Notes: a model not told the origin generated them from the sequence alone. Positions 12,901-25,700 are shown, numbered from the stretch's first letter. The stretch: DNA of 64,000 nucleotides from Diploscapter coronatus (GCA_964036155.1 OZ038423.1:39447249-39511248); one strand, 5' to 3'. Numbers and translations are program-made.

Positions 12901-14670
12901 ATCGAGAATTCAGAGAAATAGTTAACTGTTTGAATAGACCTAAAGAAATCCACTCTACAAGCCCTAGTGACTATGCGTAAGTCCTTCGCATATACTGTAT
13001 TTTACTTTTCTATCTCTTCCCTCACTTTCTTTTCTGACTGCACCCTCAGGACTCTTGAAACTTCAGCTCTGCAAGGCTATTTCGTGCAAATGCACGCTCA
13101 TTTGCGGGAGATCAGAGGTATTGCAGAGAACTAGAGAAGCAGACATAAGGTTGCAGGAATGCAAGGGAAAAACAACTAGAACTGCAGAGAAGAAAGAGAA
13201 ATGACCAAAGAGAATTTACAAAGAACTATTGAAATGACCGAAAATGGGAAATGAGCTGTAACCAAATTCTTTCAATGATGAAGAATAGGAGAGAAGAACT
13301 GTTTGGGATATTTCTAATTATAAAGTAAAATGAAACTCTAATTCCCAGGTAAAATGATCGGAAAAGAAAGAAAACGTTTGCAACAAAATTCAGTAGTTCA
13401 ATGATGAAAGATAGGAAATGAAAACAGACTGGTATATTTGAAAATAAAAACGTGCAAATGCATTGGCCCTTTAGGGATAATCTTTCTCACCTTGTTTGTA
13501 TTGTTGTCCTTCTGCTAAACACTGCACTTCCCTTGTTGTCGGTTCGTCAGATCACCGCACAAATGACCATTCATCAATCAATTGCATCCGAATTGCACCA
13601 ATTGTCGCCCAGAATTGGAATTCTCGTTGTGACTCCTGAAATAATGAAGTTGAACTTCACGTCAAGTGTTATGGCATTTCGTGAAAAATTGGAAAGTCAA
13701 GCTTGAAAAAACCTATAAAATCGAAAATTACAGAAGAAATCATTGCATTTTCAGATGGTGCAAAAATAATGTGGTGATGAAAAATGCAAATTCGATTGTC
13801 TGAAATTTTTAAAATTTAAATACATCGACCATTTTCACGAAATTCAGCAAAATAAAAAACCAAAGTAACTTAAATATATCACGGCACTCCAAGGTAACCG
13901 ATTTCTAAAATAAAAAAAAATTGCAAAGTTTTTATATTTATTGAATGATCATTAAAACTTATAAAATTCGAAAAAGAAGAAAAAACAACAAAAACAATGT
14001 TCGAACAAACTTTCAAATAATGACAAAAATCAACCATCTCAAATTCCTAGAGCTCTACGAAAAACCTACTAAAATTATCGTCGATCGAAATTTTTTGGAA
14101 AGGTTACTGTAAAAATCTAATTACAGTAATTTTTCTATCAAATTTGATCGATGTTGATTTGCTAATCACTGTGACAGGGAAATTTATCACAATGGAGAAA
14201 CTGGCTGAAAATATCATAATGCTCCACCTCTATTTCCTTTTCTTGAAAATAAAGGAACGGAGAAGCTTGATATCGTTTCGAGCGATAAATCCACCCTCCA
14301 CAATGGGCCGTATCATTGAAACACGAAAACTGATCTTCATGGAAAATATTGTAAATCCGACTTCTCTATTAATTTTTTATCACAATAACCAGCTTTATCT
14401 TTTCAACGATACTAAAATTGACAACGTTGGACTAAATTTAGAGAAAGTAACGTAAAGAGATCGAAAATGAGCAACATAGACTTACTGTAATTGTTATAAT
14501 TTTATACTATCCATTTAAAATGAATTCCTCGTGAAATGAGCTTGAATTAATAAAAAAAAAGAATCTCATTTTGAATGTCAAGTATGTAGATGAACAACCT
14601 TTGATCCAAGCCGATCAAATCGTTCATCCCACTCAATCTGCCCAGAAGTCATTGTCTCCCTTTCCTCCCT
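991..14670. other. Long gene-poor region
   Basis: Some 13.7 kb without any exon I can support. The sequence is AT-rich with scattered asymmetric blocks: purine-rich at about 5985-6040, 9660-9940 and 12390-12960, and pyrimidine-rich at about 9520-9610. Uninterrupted ORFs exist (for example 7882-8370 minus, 5141-5452 plus, 14144-14455 plus), but they lack recognisable domains and flanking splice logic and look like chance frames. I recognise no tRNA, rRNA or transposon. It is probably the upstream regulatory region or large 5' intron of the PPP1R16-like gene plus intergenic DNA downstream of OXA1L. Confidence 0.5.
13452..13706 (+). CDS. Doubtful small ORF with a signal-peptide-like N-terminus
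   Basis: An 84-codon ATG-to-stop frame. Residues 11-30 form a hydrophobic stretch (LVCIVVLLLNTALPLL within it) that could be a signal peptide or anchor, followed by a mixed polar segment. There is no recognisable family, no cysteine pattern and no spliced continuation that I could find. It is recorded because it is the most protein-like frame in the gene-poor region, but it may well be chance. Confidence 0.2.
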   Translation: MQMHWPFRDNLSHLVCIVVLLLNTALPLLSVRQITAQMTIHQSIASELHQLSPRIGILVVTPEIMKLNFTSSVMAFREKLESQA

Positions 14671-17600
14671 CTAAACCACAGGTTTGTTCTTTCCAGCAGC
14701 CTTGAATTTCTTCAAGTCCTCGTTCCGAATGGCCGTTATCGTTGGGGGGATTTTCTTCTTGTCTGAAATAATTCGAATCAATTCTTCAAGTAAAAAATGC
14801 TTGTTCTTTCAAGGGTTAGGTATAGATGATGTACAGTAGCATTTTTTTTAGATATTTGTGCAGCTTGTTTTGTTCATGTAAAAATGAAATTACTGGTTTC
14901 AAAAACAACCACCATAAAAGAAAGTCTAAATAGCGTTTTTTTTACAAAAATCTAAAAATTAAAATAAAAGTACCTTTATAATTGCTGTAGATTTCTTTGA
15001 CGCTCGCTTTGACTCCCTTTGACTTGGCGTTTGGATGATGGACGAGAGGAGGGATGTTGAGAGCACTGCGGATCGCGGGAACGCGGAACACACCTGCGTA
15101 GATCAGCGAGATGAAGTTCGAGGCTGACCAGTAGACGCACAGCGCCTGAAAATCAACCAATTATAAAAGGATAATTTTCTTATGTTTCAGAAAAATGATA
15201 AAAGAAAGATTTTAAAAAATTCTCATTACCAGTTTGATTCAGTAAATATTATCAATACTTTTAAAATAGGAAAATAAATGGAACTAATTCCAAAAACTTT
15301 TCTAAAGATAAATTTTCTGTGAAAATAATTATGAAAAAAGCAAAACGTACAGTAGGGAACTGAGAACTGAACACGAGGATGGCTATGGGCATTCCGTAGA
15401 GCATTCCCATTCGCATGCCTGGCGACATCGAGTCAGAGGTCTGACCGAATTCGATTCCGATCTGAAAATGCATTTGTTAGAAAAAGAGCAGTTTTTTTTC
15501 AAATTTCTCTATCTATGAAAATGATAAAAATAGAAAGACGAACTCGAGCGATGATAGCCATAGTAGTTGCAGATATGATCGGCAACGCGTAGTACGGGTC
15601 GCAGACCGTCAAATCCGTGAACCAAAATGCCCCGCCCGTCGAAAAGCCAGGGTAGTTCATCTGAAAGTGTCGCAATATTCTTCTTCACAATTATCTATGA
15701 TGGAATGCATGAGAGTGACCAAATTTGTAGCTTTTCGCTTTAACTAGATTATCGTCTTGAAAAAATACCGCGACCAGATCGATGATAGTGAGAAACATAA
15801 AATTGTAGAATATGAAACAATAAGATGAACTAACTTCACAACAAGTGAAATTATTTTTCTCATTCCAAAGTCTTTCCACGTAATTTTTCAATAAAATGCA
15901 ACTTTGGCAAAACCTTAGTAAATTATAAAAAAAAATAATAATAAAGTCAGACCTCAGCCATCCTTTTGACAGCGAAGAACTGCGTGGCAAAGACAGCCCC
16001 GTTGGCGAGCATGACTATGAGCTGCCTGCCCAGCTTGATGTCCTTCTTCTTCATAAAGTCCTGTTGCTCCATCAGCACTTGCTGTACTGAACAATCAGAC
16101 ATTTTCATAGAAATTTCAGGCATTTTATGCAATTTAACCGAAGATTCAATGTCCCATTGAAAAAATCTATTAAGAAATATAAAATTTGAAACCTATGTAA
16201 TCCAGTTTTGCAAACAAAGGATATGCTGTTTTTATTCGGTATTCTTTTAAAATGTTTCCCATCTTTTTAGTTTAAAATAGGATTAAAAAGTCTCGTACCG
16301 AGCATATTGTTTCCCTCCTTGCGGGCCTCGTCAATCCTCTGCCTGAATTCGTCGAGTTCTGGCTTGAATTGCTGTTGCTTGGCGACTAGTCGCTGTGACA
16401 TGATCGGCACGATGATCAGGGACAAACGCAGGATTACGGTCGCTGAAAAATAAGGCATAAATTCGAAAATAGTCAATTTGAGTTTTTTAACATGTCATGT
16501 TCTTAACGGCAGAAGAATCCTTCTCTCACCAATTTCTTCGCGCTATTTCTAGAGAGGAAGGAGAAACAGTGAAAAATGGAAAGGTTTTTTCTTGACGCTA
16601 AGCTCCTAAGAAACAGTAGTATTTTATCATCATTAAAAATCTTTTCAATTGTATACAATTTACTAATTTATATTACAACGCTTATCGCTTCGGAAAACAT
16701 TACACTTTGATGTTTCATTGAAACGTATTTCAAACAGTTTTTATAAAACTTAAAGAAATGTTGAAATAGTTTACCAGTAACAATAGTCAACCACCACGGC
16801 AACTCAGTGTGGAGGTGAATGCTCTCGAGAGCCAGCCTGAAGTAGCTGCTGGGCTTCCACCATGAAATCAGACCCAATTCGTCCAGCACCGACTGGCCTT
16901 GCTGCAAATAACTTGGTTACTATATGGAGCCGGGTATTGTCTATCGAACAGAATTCCAACGTCATGTGCAATTTGGAACATATTTTGAGTTTGCACAAAT
17001 AATGCCGTATTATTTTGGCCTGTAACGAGTGTCGGTCGGAAAAATGAATGGCGGCCAAATCCGAACATCTAATTTTTGCGTGTCTAGACGATAACTAACG
17101 GATACGATTTCAAGAATATCAGGGGTCTTACGATCCCTGATTGTAAACATAGAAGGGCGTAAAAATTGAGGGAAATACACGATAACTTTAAAACTCACAG
17201 CAACGAGTTCATCGAGAGTGAGTTCCGGCAGAGGGGGAGTGGGGGCGGCAGGAATGTCCGACACGGCATCACGAGTGTTGAATATGTCTGCGGAGGAAAT
17301 CTGACGCCGTTGCACAGCCAATCGGGCTGACAGAAGAACTGAAAATAGTAGTTTTAAATTGTGTTTTTATCGCTAGATTTTGACTTTGCAAGATTCAAGA
17401 AAATGTTTTTTTTTTCATTTTTGAATAATCTTCTGACACAGATAGAATAAAAACGCTGCTTGATCTGGTTAAAATCATTAGAACTTTGGGTTTTATTTTC
17501 CGAGGAAAACTGCTTTATGAATTTAAGGCTTTGGAGAAGAAGATAATTCAACCTTTCCCCGCAGTGAGCATCTCTGTTTGATTGAGAATGCATGAGGTGG

Positions 17601-17745
17601 AGGGTCGATGAGAGGAGACGAAAGTCCTTTTAGATGTGATTTGGGATGACACGCAGGAAGATGAGCAAATTGGGAGTGGAACCCTGAAACGAGAGCGGCA
17701 AGCGAAAGATGACATCGCCACTGCCTGGCGAGATGCGTGCAGCAT
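14671..17745 (-). CDS. OXA1L: OXA1L, mitochondrial inner-membrane insertase (Oxa1/YidC/Alb3 family)
   Basis: Nine exons on the minus strand, 5' to 3': 17745-17553, 17338-17199, 16901-16775, 16442-16299, 16086-15953, 15660-15544, 15461-15351, 15145-14974, 14762-14671. They total 1230 nt, giving 409 aa with every junction in phase. The protein inserts mitochondrially encoded and some imported proteins into the inner membrane. Residues about 1-60 are basic and Ser/Cys-rich, as in a matrix presequence. The first conserved helix begins LPWWLTIVT and continues TVILRLSLIIVP, with Arg159 at the family's conserved positive position. A charged loop (QQQFKPELDEFRQRI) follows, then helices near 220-240, 266-285 and 300-345, the last ending in VYWSASNFISLI. 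The C-terminal tail is short and basic, as expected for ribosome contact. The start ATG abuts a TTTTTCAG acceptor, which suggests trans-splicing or a 5'UTR intron. The end of RTF2 lies 330 bp upstream on the same strand. Confidence 0.95.
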
Positions 17746-18075
17746 CTGAAAAATAAAATGCAATCTTTTTCCATTTTTTGGAAAAATGTCAATTCAAAAT
17801 TCAGGGCGATTTCATACTTCCGACACCGTTTCAATTCATACAAATTTATACGCAAAATCACAAAATATAGACATGATGTCAAAATGTATGAATTCGCTCA
17901 AAAACTGTCCGCAAAATGAAAAACAAACGTTTTGAAATCATTTCCAATAACGATAGGGCTCATAATCCCAAGATTCTAAATACTCATGAAAACTAATTTC
18001 GAAAATTTTATTAGTCTCAAAAAATAATAGAAAGAGATCTTTCAAATCACATCGCCACTTGTCTTCTTTTAAGCT
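17746..18075. other. RTF2-OXA1L spacer with AATAAA on the minus strand
   Basis: 330 bp separate the RTF2 stop from the OXA1L ATG on the minus strand. A minus-strand AATAAA polyadenylation signal (plus TTTATT at 18007-18012) lies about 65 nt beyond the RTF2 stop. A TTTTTCAG acceptor sits immediately before the OXA1L ATG. No ORF of interest occurs. The arrangement resembles nematode operon spacers. Confidence 0.5.
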
Positions 18076-20055
18076 TCAATAATAGAGAGGGTTGTGAGTG
18101 ACCCAGTGTCCCTGTGGTTTGGCCTTCGCCTCTTCGCATGACGTGAACAGCTTCTTGTACGTCGAAGATTTCGTCGGGTCAGACTGAAAATCGAATAATA
18201 AATCTACCATTGGAATTTTCAGTTCATATTTTACCGATCTTTTACGAATTTAACAAAATTCATTTTATCTAAAATAAGATACGAATAGCAAAGATCAATC
18301 GGTTTGGATCTGCTTATTTCAAAAGAAGAATGCAATTGATTAGACTCACTTTGCATACACACGAAACTTCATACCTGAATGGAAGTAGTCGGTTCAGCCG
18401 CAGCCTTCCTCTTCCTTTCCCCGGACTCCGTTTTGATTCCATTCAATTTCAATTTGCTCTCCAACTTGCTACTCTCAGAAGCCTCTGCAAACAATTTTTA
18501 AAAGAATGTCACAAGGTCGTCATAAAGTCACGTTTTCAAAATTTCTAATAGACTAGAAATTTCATGTATGAACAAAAATAGGTTAAAAAGTAGAGAAGGT
18601 GGGGTTTTACCTTTCTTGACGATTGCCGAAGTTCCGATTTTTGCTTCATTTTCAGCAGCTGCATCTTCGTTCTTTGCCTCTTCCTTGTTTTCCTTCTTCG
18701 ACTTTTTCTCAGCCTTTTGAGTGGCGAGTCTCTCCTTGTACATTTCGAGCAGGTCATCGTCAGGATAGAGCTGGATGGTCGAGTCAGACTCGATCGGGCC
18801 GGAACACACTCGGCACACGTCCGACTTCACCTGAACATTGCCATTGTCTTTTCGAACGGGTAAAAAATAATTTGATGATTTTTTGGAGAAAAAATTAAAA
18901 TGGAGACAAAATACAAATTTTTAGAAGATAAAACATTCTTCAATCTAACTGAAACGATCAGGCTGCAGTTTGTATTTATTTTCAAGAATTATTTTAATTC
19001 GAAAGGAATAGACATGAAATTTCCGACAAACTCAAAAAGACTCCGAGTTTCGACTGATTTTATAGTTTTTCAATGTCTCAAAAGCTGACCTCATTGAGAG
19101 CCTTCTCCGAGAAGACGCACCCGCACTTCCAGTTGGCGACGAACTTCTGATTGCCGTTCATCGGAACTCCTGTCACGGGGCAGATGAATTGGGTCTGAAA
19201 TTAATTATACTCGGTGGAATAAATCTGAAATTTGATCATTTGAAAATTGGCAAGTTTTTTTTCGTAACATCTCCACGTTCACTACTTTTTTGTTGACTCA
19301 AAAACGTTTCAAGAAATTCAATAGAGTAATCAATCACGAAGAGATTCAGGTCTTGCTGCTTTAGACAAAAATGATCCGTACCTGATTGTAGTCAGTGTAC
19401 TCGTCGCCCTTGGCCTCTCCGCCTTTGTAGTCCTTGTTCTCGGTCAGTTTCAGATCCTTGAAATCCTGAATTACTTGAAATCAGAAAGATCAGGGAAAAA
19501 GCGCTCAAAAGTGACAATGACGTGCGAAATATTATTCGAAAAATTCCAACTTAAAGAATATTCTTTCTTTGACTTTATCTCTTCTTTTAAACCACCTCAC
19601 CTTGATGCCCTTGATGTGTTTCATGTTCTCGAATTTGCCGATAGTCTTTGTGAGGATCGCCTCGATCACAGCCTCCTTGTTGTATAGACGGCCGTAGCGG
19701 CACGCGATTATTGGCTTCTGAATTTCTTCATTTAACTTTTGCTTCAAGAAATTAAGTATTTTTCTCAATTATTCACAGATGATTGCTCCTAATTATCTAA
19801 ATTCTCGTCAAGCTACCAATTCTAACATTTCCCGGAACAAAAATATCATTTTTCAATTTTTAAGGCTCAGTTAATAGCTCCAATTATCCCAATAATTAGG
19901 CAGTTAATTACCGCAATTACCTTGAGTGGCTCCTGCGTCATCTGACAGTTCTTCCATCTGTTTGCATTTTTGACGTTTTTGTCGAGTTTCTCCTTCTTCT
20001 TCTTGGCCTTAACCAACTCGCACCGTTTCGGAATCGTGCCTCCATCAGCACCCAT
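18076..20055 (-). CDS. RTF2: RTF2, replication termination factor 2 homologue
   Basis: Seven exons on the minus strand: 20055-19921, 19717-19601, 19465-19382, 19194-19090, 18830-18611, 18484-18375, 18183-18076. They total 879 nt, 292 aa, close to the roughly 306 aa of human RTFDC1/RTF2. The N-terminus (MGADGGTIPKRCELVK) is the family signature, followed by RWKNCQMTQEPL and GRLYNKEAVIEAIL. The RING-related fold is seen in FICPVTGVPMNG (C117), KCGC (C136, C138) and CRVC (C153, C156), a pattern with reduced zinc ligands as in other RTF2 proteins. The tail is Lys/Glu-rich and disordered, ending CEEAKAKPQGHWVTHNPLYY. Family members act at replication forks: pausing or termination in fission yeast, and DDI1/2-controlled removal from stalled forks in human cells. 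It lies upstream of OXA1L in the same direction. Confidence 0.96.
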
Positions 20056-22707
20056 CGCACTAATCGGTTAGTTAACGCTTATTAAAGATAGTTGGACCAA
20101 TTAAATTGAGATAATTAACGAGAAATTAGAAAAATAAGCGAATCGATAAAAAAACGAAAACGAAAGCGGAGAAGAGGACGGTGTAAAAATGAATGCAGAA
20201 AGAGAAGATGGTTCGAAGAAATGGTTGAAAGAAGGCTAGATTTTCGTAATTTTCATCTCGAAATCACATTTAATTCCGGATTTTCTTGAGTTCCGTTTCC
20301 AGTATAGCTTTTAAGTGAGTTGCTGATAGCAAGACTCCGCTTATCCATGTGAGCCCTCTCAAACTCGAACTTTACATCATGTTTTTCTCATAGTTTTCGA
20401 TTTGAAGTGATCTTCATTAGTCATTCCAAATATAAACGAGCGCATCAAGAACTGTACCCAGAAATTTTGAGCCTTCATGTGCGACTCGGTTCGAGTCGGG
20501 TTAGTGAAACGGGGGGTGCAAACAGATCACAATGCACGTTGGATAACAAATCAATTTATTTATCGCTAAGAAGAAACCAGGGGCTCGGCAAATATCTCAC
20601 ACGATATTGGAGCGGAATGAATACGATGGGGGAGGATCATCTCTGGCGGAAAAAACGAGGAACAAAACAAAAAAGTGGGCGAATATTCGCACACTTCAAT
20701 CAAAACAATAAATATATCTACTTATAGATTCATTCAGATTTCCCCAATCTACTGCAGGTGAATATCAATCTGAGGGATGTTGATGAAGGAATTAGCATAC
20801 TTCAGAGGCTGAGTAATTTGAATTTATTGCACTCTATGCTGTTTGTGTATGCATCATTGTAGGCTAAAATTAGAGTTCTTACAGCGTCTTTAATGATAAA
20901 CCATTGAAAATCTAACATTGTTGATCATTTATCCATCGTTGTAGGAACTCAACTTGGAACTAGACTCAATTCGCTATGAATTCAAGCCGACTTCAACTCT
21001 AATAGTTTTTCCGAGTTCGAGTTTCAAGATTTTGAACTTCTTCCATCGTCCCTGCACTATCTTCTTCCCTTCCAAATTCCGCTCTTTGTCCATCGTCATT
21101 TTGCATCTTCGTGTTTGGCCTGGGGCCGTGTGAAGCAATCGAATCGCCAGAAACCCGATATTTCTGCCGCCAGACTCCAGGAAAGTAGTAGAGCCGGGAG
21201 GAATTTGTGCGTCTGGTCCTTTTCCTCCCCAATCTTTCATTTTCTTCCCGAACATTCATATTCATCCTTCACCTCGTCGCGTCATCATCGAGCGCTGTTT
21301 GCATTGCATTTGCACTTCATTAATATTCCTTTTTGTTCGATGGATCTGCTCGCCAAATCCACCTAATCTTATTATAGAGGATTGGGATTTCATAGAGAAT
21401 TTCTTTATTGTGTCTCTGCACGTGTTAATAACAGTTATCATCCAATTTTAGGAATCTTTTTCATAATAATCTGGAGACTATTCTCCGCCTCCTTATTTTC
21501 GGATTATCTTCCATGAGATAGAATAATATACTGAAAAATGCAATGTGCTGAATATTTCTGTTGAACTCTCAAAAATTTTAGGCTTGAATATCCCGAAGAA
21601 ATTCGAAATCCATTTCTTTCTATATCATCAAAAAAAAAATTCCTTACCTACCTCTTTCTCGAATCGATGATTTTCATCGCACTCGTTCTTTTGTTGACCG
21701 AATCTCTCGTGTCGCGCTTGTCTATTGGAGCATTTTGTGCAAATTGCCGTGTCTCATAATGTCATCGGCCTGCTTGCTTGTCTTCCTATGGTCGAGCAGC
21801 AGCAGCAGCAGCAATCTCCTCTTCGGCATCCTCTATTTGGTTCTATTTATCTCTTCCTCTTGCCTAGGTGCAATCATCAGTCTCGACGAAAAAGGCCATG
21901 CATACTTCGGGCAGCCTGCTTCAGTGCTTAGTGCTTCTGCCAGAGTGAGTTTTTGCGGCTGCCTTTTTATGTCGTTATGCCTTCAGCCTACCCTCTCCCA
22001 TCGATCTCTGCCTGTCTTGTTCTTCTTCTCCTCTCCTCCTCGGCTAGGGCAGCTCTAGCATGTCGATTTCTCAGTTCCCCCTCCCCCTGCCCAGTTAGAG
22101 GCAGTCCCTTTTCTTTCCCTCCCCTCCTATTTTTGCGTCAATCCCTCCCTTCATTCCTTCATCCCATCCCGCACCTTTCATGCCGTATTTGCCCGGTTCT
22201 AACCAAATTTTCACCGAGCATTCTGCTCGCTTGTCCTCGTTTATCCCGTACCTCGCATAATTAGCTTTCGACAAACAAATCCAGCGGTCAATTTTACCAA
22301 ATTCACTGAATCTACGCCCGCTAAAGAGAATTTGATTGAATCCAGAGGTCTTTGGTTTTAAAAATGACGATAGTTGTCTAATTCAGAGACCTATACCAAT
22401 TCTTATCTACTTCTAGAATAAGTCTCACAAATACTTGATATTTTATTGAAGTAATGTACATTCATTAGTGTTGTCTGATTTATCACCTCATGAGAATCAA
22501 CTCAATGAGTTCGAAACTTTGCGAATTCAGCATTCATTCATGCATCACCCACAAACTCAAAAAGCTTCTCTTAAAACTATAATACGACTCTACTTCTTTT
22601 TCGTTGAAATATGACGTTTCTTCGTATATTTGTGCAATTCTCGTCTTTTGGATTAGTTTTCGAGATGATTTATGAGCCCTTCCTTGGCTTGCAGATCGAC
22701 AGTTGGA
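20056..22707. other. Divergent upstream region, RTF2 (-) and cysteine-rich membrane protein (+)
   Basis: About 2.65 kb between two divergent start codons. It includes a GC-richer patch at 20980-21340, a pyrimidine-rich patch with an (AGC)6 run at 21720-22260, and AT-rich sequence elsewhere. ORFs of 80-107 codons occur on both strands but none is recognisable or joins the flanking genes in frame. An acceptor-like GGCTTGCAG ends at 22694, 13 bases before the ATG of the plus-strand gene. A leader exon ending at the donor near 21940 is possible. Confidence 0.4.
21795..21812 (+). repeat. (AGC)6 trinucleotide run
   Basis: Six perfect AGC units in a pyrimidine-rich non-coding patch upstream of the cysteine-rich membrane protein gene. 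Translated in one frame it gives a serine run, but that frame does not join a supported exon. Confidence 0.8.
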
Positions 22708-25700
22708 ATGGGGCAAAACCATCGGAGACTCGGATTCGCATTCGGAGCGAAACAATTTCTCGTGTCCATATTCTCATTCGCTACAATTCTACTGAATTTC
22801 AATTTTCCCTCGACTCTTGCTGCTAAAGAAGTCAGTTGTCACGACTGCGTCGGTGATGTAAGCAAATTTACAAAATTTTCAGAAAAAATCTAAGACTATT
22901 GAATTATTTGGAAAAAAACGAGGATTTGTTCGCAATTTAACTAACTAAATATCGAGACAGCAAATGGAATAATGCAGAAAATATTATCCTAACCTCTTCA
23001 ACCATCGCGAAAAATCCAAATTGTCAAATATGTCAGCATTTCGTGACACCTTAAAATATTTGAATTTTCGAAGCGATTAAAGAAAATGTTAAAATTAGGT
23101 TAAAAGATTACTTGCATGATTATATTTTCCACAACAGACATAAATTTTAGGATTGCCTCCAAGACTTCTGCAAGGGTGACTATTGTATGGTGACGAAGTA
23201 TGAGCAGAAATGGTATCCTTACAAAACAAAGGGGCCGGCTGTTGTCAAAGTAAATATTTTTCTTTAATATAAATGATAATCTTGGATTATCATAAATGAA
23301 ACATATTTAGGGTTGTTTATCTGGAGATTTGATAAAGGATGACGTCGACAACAAGTGCATTACACTCGAAAATGGGGTAGGATTTCTTTAGCATATTTCA
23401 TCATCAAAACAGAAATTCTTATGAAATTAGATTTGCGGCAAAATTACTCAAATACCTTGATTGAAACGGTTGCAATGTAATAATTTTGCTAGAATAGAAA
23501 ATACCCTTTGTTTCTGTGAAAATATAAAGTAGTGTGAAAGTTTAATGCATATTTTATGATATTTTTACTTTTTCATGCTTTTCGATCCTCATAACTTTTC
23601 AATTCAACGATTCCCATCTAACGCTCTAAACGAATAGGAATGAAAAATGACGTTTATTTATGCTTCATCCAAGGATTCTTTTATTAGCAGTTTATCGGTT
23701 CATAATACGCAGAGTCAAGAACTGGATTTAGCTTTTCTGATGAGGTCATATTCCTCGGGGGAAAAGGAAGAAGACGAAGTACTTTCGAAGATATCGAGTA
23801 AAGATACGAATTTCGAGAAATTAGGAAGCCATAAAATCTGTTGGTCTTCTATAAGAAACATAATCACTGGAAAGTGTGTACTATTCTGTCTGACATGTGA
23901 TAGGGTTATCATGATGAATTCCATTTCGAGCGATAATCTAAAAATTCACTTCTAATTTAATTCTTTCTCTTCAGAACCGACTGACATGTTTTTGTCGGAA
24001 CAAGAACGAGTGCAACGCTGGAAAATCGCTTTCGAAGCTTAAAGAGGAAACTGTCAAATTGGTATTTTTTCAAAAATAATTTTTATCGAACTTATTTCTT
24101 GAAAGTGTTCTGCTTTTTTTGAAGAAAGGGCTGCAAAATATCACTTATGAATGTCGATGTTGTGGATTAAATTTGTCAAGATAAGAATATGAACATTTAA
24201 TTCAATTGGGAATTTAACTCTTATATTTTTCCATGATAAAATTGGAAGAATTATTTTAACTTTTCTGCAACGAAGATCTAAATATTATGCAAGAAAATAA
24301 TATCGAGCATAATATAATTTTGCAATGTTTAGGTGAAGTGCGAGTGTCAAGGAAAGCACTGCAATGGACGCGACAGCTGCATTGGAGAGATCTGCAGTTG
24401 GAGTCAGCACGTCGATACCAAGAAAATCGAAAAGGTTCGAGTTTTTATTTAATTTTACCATCATCTTCTATCTCTATACATTTACATATTATTATCTCTT
24501 AGTGAAAACATTTCAACAGTTCTACTACGCAAGCAGAATAAATAGAATATAAAAATACAATATTCGATTTTTTCAACTCTTTTTTATAAAAACAGTTCGA
24601 ATATTTTGCTTTCCAGAATTGCCAATCTTAAAAAGTCTTTCCCCTAATTTGCATATTCAGGGTTGCGTGAATGCCTCCATTCCAATCGTCAAACAGCGAA
24701 TTATCGGTGCCTGTATTTCGCCTCCGATCACAGGATTCATGCATCAGGGTTTGGGAAAGGTTTGACTTTCTGAGCCAATGAAATTCACGGGATCATGATT
24801 ATTTTAGAAAATCGATGACCTGATGTCCATCGAATCGTGTTACTGTGATGAACGCTACTGCAACAGTGAAAGGCCGTTCAAAGAGAGCGAGGAGAAGGGT
24901 GAGGATGACGAAGAATGTCCTGCTCATGTTATGGCGATCGCAGCGCAAACTGAGGTAGGCATAACTTTTTAGTAGAAGCTAGCTAATACTTCTTACTCAA
25001 TTCAACAATTCAGAGTCTGTGTTGATTGTAGCAAAATTTAGCGTGAAACCCTTGAGAATTTTTTTCAAAATCACTCTAGATCAAAAGCTTCATATGTTAT
25101 GAAAAATATCGAAGTAATCAGAACTAGTCATCGATCATTTAACATTTTTATTTCAGAAGAAGAGCGAAAAAGTCAAATGCATTGGTCAATTCTGCTACAC
25201 AGTATCTGTGAACGCGACAGATCTCGGGCCGATGCAGAAATACAGAGCGAAGGGCTGTTTGACTTTCGACGAGGAATACAAACTGCCTGAGGAATTCGAA
25301 CCGACTGGATGCGGCATATTCAAGGGCGGGGGCGTCGAAGTCGAACTCTGTTTGAGTGTAAGATTTAAAAATCTAATTTGATAATTGCATGCTGAATTTT
25401 ATGTGAAATCAGTTTATTTTAATGGAATTGTAACTTCATAGAGCAAGAAAAATCATAAGATATTTTATGGTAATGAAATTTTAGACGAAGAACAAGCGAG
25501 CGATTGACCGAGTTCGGGCTCAGGAAAAGGTCGACCCGGTTGAAGAAGAGGAGGAGGAGGAGAAGGAGAAGGAGGAAGAACAAGAAGAGCGCAAGGGGGA
25601 ACGGTGAGCAATTTTATCATGATTTATTAATTTCATGACCTGACAAGTCTTATCTTTCAGAAAAGGTGAACAAATTAACTAATGAAGTTTCAAAAGGATA

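Noticed and set aside
20974..21265. Overlapping 88- and 93-codon minus-strand ORFs in a GC-richer patch
   Set aside because: No recognisable family, two frames equally open, and no in-frame connection to RTF2.
21735..22058. 107-codon plus-strand ORF with Leu/Ser-rich hydrophobic stretches, considered as a signal-peptide exon of the cysteine-rich gene
   Set aside because: Splicing from its only good donor near 21940 to the acceptor at 22694 enters a different frame that ends at a stop within the first coding exon.
25663..25667. Possible 5-nt micro-exon between cysteine-rich gene exons 9 and 10
   Set aside because: Including it breaks the frame of the next exon, whereas joining 25603 directly to 25779 keeps the frame through to the membrane helix.
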